Below are positions 30,459-37,455 of a DNA stretch of 64,000 bases, piece by piece. The stretch's first letter is position 1. Each line of letters opens with the position of its first letter. Both the position numbers and the translations under genes were made by a program. Origin of the DNA: Bacteroides luhongzhouii (GTDB lineage: Bacteria; Bacteroidota; Bacteroidia; Bacteroidales; Bacteroidaceae); NCBI RefSeq assembly GCF_009193295.2, contig NZ_CP059973.1:1488001-1552000 (forward strand), written 5' to 3'. Under the pieces are notes generated by a model that was given only the letters and a program-made list of their open reading frames with translations, was not told the DNA's origin and searched no databases.

Positions 30459-31613
30459 TTATGTAGTTTTTATTTTTTTCATTATTCCGATCAGGTAGCA
30501 CCATACAATAGCAAGGACTATAATTGCGGATAACTGATTGTGGAATGAATCGGTAATTACTCCTAAAATAGGAGGAAGGACCGCACCGCCGGACACACCG
30601 ACGATCAGAAGAGCCGATACCTCATTCGCTTTTTCGGGGATGCGTTTCAAGGACAGAGAGAAGATGATGGAAAACAGATTGGCATATCCGATTCCGAAAA
30701 TCGCCACACACCCGAGGATAAACCATAGGTTAGTGCTTACAATCATCAGGATCAATCCTGCGAGGGCTATCCAGACACTATAAATATAGAATTTACTTTC
30801 TGAATATTTCATTAACAGGATGCCGCCCAGAAAGGCTCCGACAGTACGGGCGAAGAAATAGACACTGTTGCCCATTCCGGCATCGGTCAGTGGCAGGCCA
30901 CAACGTTCCATCAGAAACTTGGGAAAAGTCATATTGATACCTACGTCTACACCTACCAGTACGAGGATGCCAATGAAAAAGGCAAGAATGTATTTGTCTT
31001 TGAATAATTCGAGGGTGACTTTGAAGGAAATGTTCTTTTGCTCCTGTTGCTTCTCTTGTATCGGAGTAAGCCATAACCATATCAGAGCGAGTAATGACAG
31101 TACGGCATAAATGGGGAATATCATTTTCCATCCGAAGAAGCTACCGGCCACCCAGGCTGCCAGGATAGGACCCAGGAATGAGCTGACTGCCTTCACAAAC
31201 TGTCCCAAAGTCAATGTACCTGTCAACTTGTCGTTTGCAACAACATCCGTTACTAATGGGTTGAGTGAAACCTGCAGTAAAGTATTGCCGATACCTATCA
31301 AGGCGAATGCAATTAATATAGCGGTAAAGTCGTATGCAATGAGTGGAAGACACATGGCTAATACATGAAATGCGAAGCTAAGCAATACTGTTCTCTTGCG
31401 TCCGATGCGATTCATTAACATTCCGGTAGGAATGGAAAGCACCAGAAACCACAAGAAACAGGATAAGGAGATGAGATTAACCATTGTGTCTGTGAGATGG
31501 CTAAAATCATTCTTCACATAGCTCGTGGTTATTCCGACAATGTCTACAAATCCCATAACGAAGAATCCGAACATGACGGAGAGCATTTTTACTATGGATA
31601 TTTCTTTTTTCAT
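30459..31613 (-). CDS. MFS sugar transporter (FucP/FHS-like)
   Basis: This 384-aa inner-membrane protein has about 12 hydrophobic helices, the MFS loop-2/3 motif NRIGRKRT, and a central charged loop near residue 190 (EKQQEQKN). Size and helix pattern fit the fucose/glucose/galactose-proton symporter type. It sits between two hydrolase genes, so it probably moves a released mono- or disaccharide from periplasm to cytoplasm for the kinase encoded upstream. The 136-bp gap before it carries four 22-bp repeats. The exact sugar is unknown. Confidence 0.9.
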   Translation of the reverse strand: MKKEISIVKMLSVMFGFFVMGFVDIVGITTSYVKNDFSHLTDTMVNLISLSCFLWFLVLSIPTGMLMNRIGRKRTVLLSFAFHVLAMCLPLIAYDFTAILIAFALIGIGNTLLQVSLNPLVTDVVANDKLTGTLTLGQFVKAVSSFLGPILAAWVAGSFFGWKMIFPIYAVLSLLALIWLWLTPIQEKQQEQKNISFKVTLELFKDKYILAFFIGILVLVGVDVGINMTFPKFLMERCGLPLTDAGMGNSVYFFARTVGAFLGGILLMKYSESKFYIYSVWIALAGLILMIVSTNLWFILGCVAIFGIGYANLFSIIFSLSLKRIPEKANEVSALLIVGVSGGAVLPPILGVITDSFHNQLSAIIVLAIVWCYLIGIMKKIKTT

Positions 31614-31644
31614 TCGTGTACTTTTGATGATAAATAACTTGGTT

Positions 31645-31732
31645 GGTGGACATATATATCCAGCATGGTAGATATATATGGCTAGCGTGGTGTATATATA
31701 TGCCCAACACGGTGTATATATATGCCCACTAA
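31645..31732. repeat. Four tandem 22-bp repeats upstream of the MFS gene
   Basis: Units start at 31645, 31667, 31689 and 31711, exactly 22 bp apart. Each begins GGT, has an ATATATAT core and then a CC/GC-rich end (unit 3: GGTGTATATATATGCCCAAC plus AC). Unit 4 also faces an inverted half (GGGGCATATACAC) at about 31735-31747. The array fills most of the gap between the clan GH-A and MFS genes, so it would lie in the leader of the MFS transcript. Function unknown. Confidence 0.85.
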
Positions 31733-31749
31733 ATGGGGCATATACACTT

Positions 31750-33351
31750 CTATTTTTGTACTAATACCCTGATTGATGAACGAGATAATTTAAGTTTTAG
31801 GTTATTTTCTTGTGTGGTGATTGTTTCTGTCGCTTCTATCAGATTATCTCCTTCCGGTAAGCGCCCTTCCATATATTTATAGACATTGTATTCTCCATTC
31901 GCACCTTCTTTGTCGTTTTCCAGCTGTATCATCTTGTCTTTGTCTGTGCCGTTGGAAAGTACGTATGTCCATTTTCCCTCTGTGTTGAGGAAAGCACTTC
32001 CGGCTATCAGTTCGTCACCGAGGTCTAATGGATACACTTCATCTCCTTGGCGGACAAAGCGTGTCAACAGACTGTATGCATAGTATTGGGGACGCACTTC
32101 ATAATCCTCCTTGATTTTGGCATATACGTCCGGATCTGCGGTGTAAGCGGATTTTAGGTATTTCCATAAACCAAGTTGTTGCATTTCCGAATAAGAAGCA
32201 TTGCGGTTATAATATTGATCGATCAGACTCCAGTAACTGACTCCGCAAGCACCGGCATTCAGATAGTTCAGGGCGACGCGGATGAGTTGTACCCCTCTTA
32301 TGTATGTGTCTATTCCGTATTGGCGGGCACTTCCATATCCCGGGAAACCGAATTCTCCGACAAAATGTTTTTTACCTCCGGAGGAAGCTATATTCTGACG
32401 TTCCCAATTTACGAGAGTTGAATTAGGAGTATCGTAATCAAATTTGTATACATGAGAATTATACAAGTCAGCTTCGTCGTTAGTGAAAGCAGAGACGCAG
32501 GCTGCGATATATCCCGGAGTGCCGTCTGTGTTATCAGAAAGGTTGAAGTGTACCTTGTTCCGTATTCCGTCGGCTTTGAACTTGGCATCCAGTGCTTTCA
32601 CCATGGGAGCGTAAGTGTCCGGCCAACCCATCGTTTCAAAATCGCCTTGCCACATGATGCGTCCGTAACCGGCTATATGGCTGTCCGGTTCGTTGAACGG
32701 AGTAATCTGGTTGATACAGGTATAGTGTTTTTCCTCTATCAGGTATTTCACCATTGTGGAGAAGTTTTCGGCAAATTCTTCATAGTTATCCGTACCGGCA
32801 ATCCACCCCGGGTTAACATTATGGCTTCGTGCATCACACAAGAAATGCATCTGGCCGCTGTTGATACCTGATAGTAAGTCGATATTGGTAATGGATCCCC
32901 ATACGACTAATGTGACTCCGATATTATTTTCCTGGGCCAAATCCAACACTTTATATACGGACTGCATCTCTTCCGAATCAAAGGTGAACTTGCTCATATC
33001 TGCTACATTAGGATCATTATTGTCGTTGGAAGGCTCCCACCATTGTGGCTGCATCATGATTCGAAACTGCTGTATCTTCATTTTCTTTACCCGTCGTACG
33101 ACTATATTTTCCCAGTCTTCAGCTTTTGAACCATCGTTGCGGGTGATGTTTTGTGAAAAGAAATGCGGATCCATTTCGACGCCAATAGCACGAACCGGAG
33201 TTCCTGTTGAACTTCCTACTGCAACAGAGTAGTAGTCACAAGTCGGACAATCGTCATATTTATTATAATCATCCGAGCAAGCGGACATTCCCCAAAGTGT
33301 ACAAACAATGCTCAATAGAGTTTTACTGATATGTTTCATTTTCATTGCCAT
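31750..33351 (-). CDS. Clan GH-A glycoside hydrolase lipoprotein
   Basis: This 533-aa protein has lipobox MSAC (start could be any of three close ATGs). From residue about 55 it aligns with the C-terminal half of the 1169-aa fusion: shared DPHFxSQNxTRNDGxKAEDW, acid/base Glu221 in TPFNEP, nucleophile Glu333 in FVGEFG, and a C-terminal beta-sandwich starting at VRPQYYAYSLLTRF. These place it in the retaining clan GH-A, with a GH30/GH39-like outline but the GEFG nucleophile motif common in GH5; I cannot assign the family. As a lipoprotein it may face the cell surface and do the first cut. It lies 21 bp after the isomerase gene. Confidence 0.85.
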   Translation of the reverse strand: MAMKMKHISKTLLSIVCTLWGMSACSDDYNKYDDCPTCDYYSVAVGSSTGTPVRAIGVEMDPHFFSQNITRNDGSKAEDWENIVVRRVKKMKIQQFRIMMQPQWWEPSNDNNDPNVADMSKFTFDSEEMQSVYKVLDLAQENNIGVTLVVWGSITNIDLLSGINSGQMHFLCDARSHNVNPGWIAGTDNYEEFAENFSTMVKYLIEEKHYTCINQITPFNEPDSHIAGYGRIMWQGDFETMGWPDTYAPMVKALDAKFKADGIRNKVHFNLSDNTDGTPGYIAACVSAFTNDEADLYNSHVYKFDYDTPNSTLVNWERQNIASSGGKKHFVGEFGFPGYGSARQYGIDTYIRGVQLIRVALNYLNAGACGVSYWSLIDQYYNRNASYSEMQQLGLWKYLKSAYTADPDVYAKIKEDYEVRPQYYAYSLLTRFVRQGDEVYPLDLGDELIAGSAFLNTEGKWTYVLSNGTDKDKMIQLENDKEGANGEYNVYKYMEGRLPEGDNLIEATETITTQENNLKLKLSRSSIRVLVQK

Positions 33352-33372
33352 ATGATTAAATTTAGTAGGTTA

Positions 33373-33951
33373 TTATTCAAAGCCTAATTCTGCTTCAATT
33401 GCCTGAATCAGAATGTGGATCACTTTGATGTGAATTTCTTGTATCCTGTCGGAATGTGCTGCTCGTGGTGCGCAGACTGCGATGTCTGCCAGTCGGGACA
33501 GTTCATTCTCTCCTTTTGAAGTCAGCGCTATCACCTTCATTCCATTGCTGTGTGCTTGTACGGCAGCTTTCAGAATATTTTCGGAATGTCCGCTTGTGCT
33601 GATGGCCAATAATACATCTCCTTTACACCCCATAGCCTCTACGTATCTTGAGAATATATCGTTGAACGAGAAGTCGTTTCCCACACAGGTCATGTAGGCA
33701 GGGTCATTGATTGCAATAGCCGGTAGGGGGATTCGGTTGTTGCGGTAACGTCCGGTCAGTTCTTCTGCAAAGTGGGTGGCGTCACATAAGGAGCCTCCGT
33801 TGCCGCAGCTGATGATCTTATTCCCGGCTTTTAGTGCTTCGGCGCAGGCAGAGGCTGCCTGTGAAATAACCCCGACTGTCGTTGCTTCTCCTAGAAAACT
33901 TTCTAACGTCTGCCGGGCTTCTTCCAGTGTTGTTTCAATAAGCTCTTTCAT
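33373..33951 (-). CDS. gmhA: GmhA-type SIS-domain phosphosugar isomerase
   Basis: This 192-aa cytoplasmic protein closely resembles sedoheptulose-7-phosphate isomerase, which interconverts sedoheptulose 7-phosphate and D-glycero-D-manno-heptose 7-phosphate. The family signature is intact: CGNGGSLCDATHFAEELTGR, ISTSGHSENILKA, and RIQEIHIKVIHILIQ. The zinc/catalytic set known from GmhA (His61, Glu65, Gln172, His180) appears as His60, Glu64, Gln171, His179. GmhA normally serves LPS heptose synthesis, but here it lies 5 bp after a ROK kinase gene and amid glycoside hydrolases, so a catabolic role is likely. It could also act on another ketose/aldose phosphate. Confidence 0.87.
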   Translation of the reverse strand: MKELIETTLEEARQTLESFLGEATTVGVISQAASACAEALKAGNKIISCGNGGSLCDATHFAEELTGRYRNNRIPLPAIAINDPAYMTCVGNDFSFNDIFSRYVEAMGCKGDVLLAISTSGHSENILKAAVQAHSNGMKVIALTSKGENELSRLADIAVCAPRAAHSDRIQEIHIKVIHILIQAIEAELGFE

Positions 33952-33956
33952 GATGG

Positions 33957-34925
33957 TTAATCGGTTAAGTTGGCGGCCACAGAAAGAGCAGCATAATCTC
34001 CTATCTGTTCTCCCAAGGCAGCCGGTTTTACTTTACATACTTTGTTTGCACAGGATAATGCCTCCTGATCGATGATCTTTTGCATGATGGGTTCCATCAT
34101 TTCTTTATTCCGGGTATAGATACCACCTATCACAATGACTTCCGGATTTAATATATCGATCACCATGGATAATCCTTTTCCCAGGTAAATGGCAGATGTT
34201 TCGTATATGCTTTGGGCTAATTTGTCACCTTTTGCGGCTTCTTCAGCTACTTTCCGTGCGGTAAGCTGGTCTAGTTCCTGTAAAGTGCACCATTCAACTT
34301 TCTGTCCGGTTTGTAATTTCTCCATAACATACATCTTGGAGAGTTGCGCAATGCCTCCACCACTGGCAAATCCCTCAAAAGAACCTTTCTTGCCATATCC
34401 TACAGGACCGAAATCGGACAGACGGATATGTCCCAGTTCTCCGGCGTTGTCATTGGTGCCTGTATACAGTTTGCCATTCAATATTAATCCTGCTCCCAAT
34501 CCCGTACCGAATGTGAGAAAGACCATATTCTTAGTTCCTTTTCCTGCCCCGAATTTCCATTCGGCTAACGCACAGGCATTGGCGTCATTATGTAAGCTGG
34601 TTTTAACACCCATTCTTTTCTCTACCATTTCCACAATGGGAATGTTGTCCCATCCCGGCAGGTTAGGAGGTGACATGACAATACCTGTTTCACTGTTGAG
34701 GGGACCTCCGCAACAGATTCCAATCGCTTTTGTGTTAGTGGGGGTTAGTTGATGGAGTTGCATCATCTTTTCGGTCTCACAGAGGATTCTTGCTATTGTT
34801 TCGTCGACTGTTGTCGTGTCAAACTTCTTTTTGTCGATGATATGTAGCTCGTCGTTTTCTTTGATACCGTAGATGATGGCACATTTGGTGCCTCCTACGT
34901 CAATTCCTAACATGTTCTCTTTCAT
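33957..34925 (-). CDS. ROK-family sugar kinase lacking the zinc cysteines
   Basis: This 322-aa cytoplasmic protein has the N-terminal phosphate-binding motif GIDVGGTKCAI and the catalytic Asp in LHNDANACALAEW, so it should phosphorylate a hexose-like sugar with ATP. GHIRL keeps the ROK histidine, but the following zinc motif CxCGxxGCxE is replaced by VGYGKKGSFE, with no cysteines. No DNA-binding domain is present, so it is a kinase and not a NagC-type regulator. It is tightly coupled to gmhA (5 bp) and to the GH2 gene (5 bp). Likely it primes the sugar imported by the MFS transporter. Confidence 0.9.
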   Translation of the reverse strand: MKENMLGIDVGGTKCAIIYGIKENDELHIIDKKKFDTTTVDETIARILCETEKMMQLHQLTPTNTKAIGICCGGPLNSETGIVMSPPNLPGWDNIPIVEMVEKRMGVKTSLHNDANACALAEWKFGAGKGTKNMVFLTFGTGLGAGLILNGKLYTGTNDNAGELGHIRLSDFGPVGYGKKGSFEGFASGGGIAQLSKMYVMEKLQTGQKVEWCTLQELDQLTARKVAEEAAKGDKLAQSIYETSAIYLGKGLSMVIDILNPEVIVIGGIYTRNKEMMEPIMQKIIDQEALSCANKVCKVKPAALGEQIGDYAALSVAANLTD

Positions 34926-34930
34926 AAGTA

Positions 34931-37333
34931 TTATTTTTTAGCGTATAATCCTGTTTTTTGTAACAATCGCTTGTATTCTTTCAGGCTGAAAGGAGCTTTA
35001 CCGTAGAGGTAGTGGTTCATGAATTTCTGATTACCGATTTGGTATTGAATCAGATAGATTCCCTGACCGCTTTTTTCTGGCAGTGAGGCTATTTTAACCT
35101 TTTCATTAGCTGGGATACGGAAGGTGCCTTCGTAGATTTTGCGACCGGAGGAGGCGTCTGTTACTGTTACATTTCCACTTTGTACACTGCGTGTATCATT
35201 GGTTGCTATCAGTGGATAATTTCCGTCTTCTGCATCATTGATCAGTACACAAACGTCTTGCTGAACATTTTTGATGAAATAATATGCCATCTTCTTTGAA
35301 TTGTAATAGTCAACAATTGCATCAGAGATTACTGGCCAGCCGTCCCGTAGATTCCACCAGATAATACCGGTCTTATCGTCGAATTTCTTTCCACGCCACA
35401 TCTCTATGAAATATTTCATAGCTTCTGCCTGTACTGATTGAGAAGCGAATATGAAATCGTCCAGTTTGGAAGGAACTTCACCGAAAAGCAAGCGTACCTG
35501 GTTAATCATGAGATTGTTACGGTCGAATGTCTTTCCCCATTCCGGGAATCTGCGTACGGATTTAGTAACCCATTCGTCATTCCATTCATGATTCTTTGTC
35601 CAGGGATATACGGCATCCTTCGTCATCATTTTCTGTAGACTTTCGAGATTCGGACAGCCATGATAACCGATTTCGCTGACAAAGCAGCAAGTAGCATCTG
35701 TATAGAATTTATCTTTATAATACCCCCTAGGTCCCCATAAGTGGTTCTCCGGTAAATACTGATCGGCACTTCCTTTTTCGTATACAGCCTGACTGTAGTA
35801 AGGAGAACTGGGAAGATAAGGGCGTGTAGGGTCAAACTCATATATAACAGCCGGAAGCACTTTACGGCTTACTACATCGTGATTCGGGTTAATATTAAAT
35901 GGTTGTAAAGACCAGCGTAGTGCACAATCGTCTTCATTATTTCCCGACCATAAGACCAGTGACGGATGATTGCGTAATTTGCATACGACGGAAATGGCTT
36001 CTTTTTCCAATGCTTGTGTGAATGAGGTGCGTTGAGGATAGAAAGTACATCCCATCGTGAAATCCTGCCATACCATAATACCGTTTTCATCACATAAATC
36101 AAAGAAATGATGATCTTCATACACATTGCCTCCCCAGCAACGTATCATATTGCAGTTTAGCTCTGCGGCCATGCGGATAGACTCGTCTATAAAAGAATGA
36201 TCCCGGCTATGGAGTGCATCCATTGGCACCCAGTTGGTTCCGTGGATAAAAATAGGTTCTCCATTGACAATGAAGCAGAATTTACCCGGATGATCCGGTG
36301 GCAGGTTGATATCTGTAATGTCCAGTTGGATTGTACGAAGACCTACCCGCTTATTGTCAGTAGACAGAATTGTTCCGTCGGAATCCACCAACTCTACTTT
36401 GGCGTCATATAAAGCAGGCTCTCCATACCCTCTCGGCCACCATAAGTCTGCATTCTTGATTTCCATTATATACCGGAATGCCGGGGAAGCAACAATAGAA
36501 CTTCCTTTATAGACTTCTTTCCCATGGCGGCTTAATGTATATACGGCTTTTACTTTATCGAATTTGTCGAAGGGTAATTTCACTTGTACATCTGTATACA
36601 AGCGGACATTCCGGGTGGCAGTGTCCACGTTAGCGACCATATAATGGACATCTGTGAGACGTACCGGATTCAATATGCGCAGCTCGACATCTCTCCATAA
36701 ACCAGCGCTGACTAAGCGTGGCAGGATATCCCATCCATAAGTGTGCGGAGCTTTTCTGATGAATACGGATTCTTCAGAAGGAAAGTTTCCAATACTGAAT
36801 GTTCCTAGCATGTGTTTTTGTCCTTCGATAACAGATGAACGGAGTATTACTTGAAGTTGATTGCTTTCTCCTGCTTTTATTTCCTTAGTTACATCGAAAG
36901 CATGTTCAATCATCATATTTTCTGCTTTGCCAATATGTTTCCCATTTAACCAGATGTCAGCCAGGCAGTCTATTCCGGCAAAAAAGAGTTGGTAATGTTG
37001 GCCTGACTCAATTTGTGGGGCTACGAATGATTTGGAATAACACCATTGATAGCCTTCCCATTTACGTAGGTCGTTTACATTACTGCCAATCATTGGATCT
37101 TTGATTAAGTTGGCAGCCATTAAATCCAGTTCCACATTACCGGGAACCTGGGCCGGTAAATGCCTCGTTTCAACGAGTTGCATGTCTTTTGGAGAAGTTA
37201 CAGGTTCTTCAGGTTGTAGCCAATAGGAGAGCTCCCATGTCCCGTTTAAGGAGATGGATTTACCGGAATCGGCAAAAGTATCACTTGTGTAAGTGAGAAG
37301 TATCAAAAATATTAGTGTACTAATCTTCTTCAT
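34931..37333 (-). CDS. GH2 beta-mannosidase-like enzyme
   Basis: This 800-aa enzyme starts at the ATG at 37333, which gives a good signal peptide (MKKISTLIFLILLTYTSDTFA); a longer reading adds 21 residues with no signal. Domains in order are an N-terminal jelly-roll, an immunoglobulin-like domain, a barrel and C-terminal sandwich. Acid/base Glu467 lies in LWSGNNEDD and nucleophile Glu554 in CFVSEIGYHG, matching the beta-mannosidase branch of GH2 (WSGNNE, SEFG). WEGYQWCYSKSF near the start is also typical. It would act in the periplasm on non-reducing beta-mannoside-like ends; exo-beta-glucosaminidases share this branch. It sits between GH78 and kinase genes. Confidence 0.9.
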   Translation of the reverse strand: MKKISTLIFLILLTYTSDTFADSGKSISLNGTWELSYWLQPEEPVTSPKDMQLVETRHLPAQVPGNVELDLMAANLIKDPMIGSNVNDLRKWEGYQWCYSKSFVAPQIESGQHYQLFFAGIDCLADIWLNGKHIGKAENMMIEHAFDVTKEIKAGESNQLQVILRSSVIEGQKHMLGTFSIGNFPSEESVFIRKAPHTYGWDILPRLVSAGLWRDVELRILNPVRLTDVHYMVANVDTATRNVRLYTDVQVKLPFDKFDKVKAVYTLSRHGKEVYKGSSIVASPAFRYIMEIKNADLWWPRGYGEPALYDAKVELVDSDGTILSTDNKRVGLRTIQLDITDINLPPDHPGKFCFIVNGEPIFIHGTNWVPMDALHSRDHSFIDESIRMAAELNCNMIRCWGGNVYEDHHFFDLCDENGIMVWQDFTMGCTFYPQRTSFTQALEKEAISVVCKLRNHPSLVLWSGNNEDDCALRWSLQPFNINPNHDVVSRKVLPAVIYEFDPTRPYLPSSPYYSQAVYEKGSADQYLPENHLWGPRGYYKDKFYTDATCCFVSEIGYHGCPNLESLQKMMTKDAVYPWTKNHEWNDEWVTKSVRRFPEWGKTFDRNNLMINQVRLLFGEVPSKLDDFIFASQSVQAEAMKYFIEMWRGKKFDDKTGIIWWNLRDGWPVISDAIVDYYNSKKMAYYFIKNVQQDVCVLINDAEDGNYPLIATNDTRSVQSGNVTVTDASSGRKIYEGTFRIPANEKVKIASLPEKSGQGIYLIQYQIGNQKFMNHYLYGKAPFSLKEYKRLLQKTGLYAKK

Positions 37334-37455
37334 TGTTAATAGATTTGATTGATGGTGTGACAAAGTAATTTGCGATCTATTTTTATAGTATTGCATAACG
37401 GTCTCATTTTTATTTCTTTATATATTTATTAAAAACCTCCTTTCTTTTATTTTAA

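Noticed and set aside
31645..31732. CRISPR-like array
   Set aside because: The 22-bp units follow each other with no spacers, so this is a simple tandem repeat.
33957..33968. A third copy of TTAATCGGTTAA at the end of the ROK kinase gene
   Set aside because: It coincides with the last codons and stop of the kinase and the start region of gmhA, with no promoter box nearby, so it is probably chance, though the match is exact.
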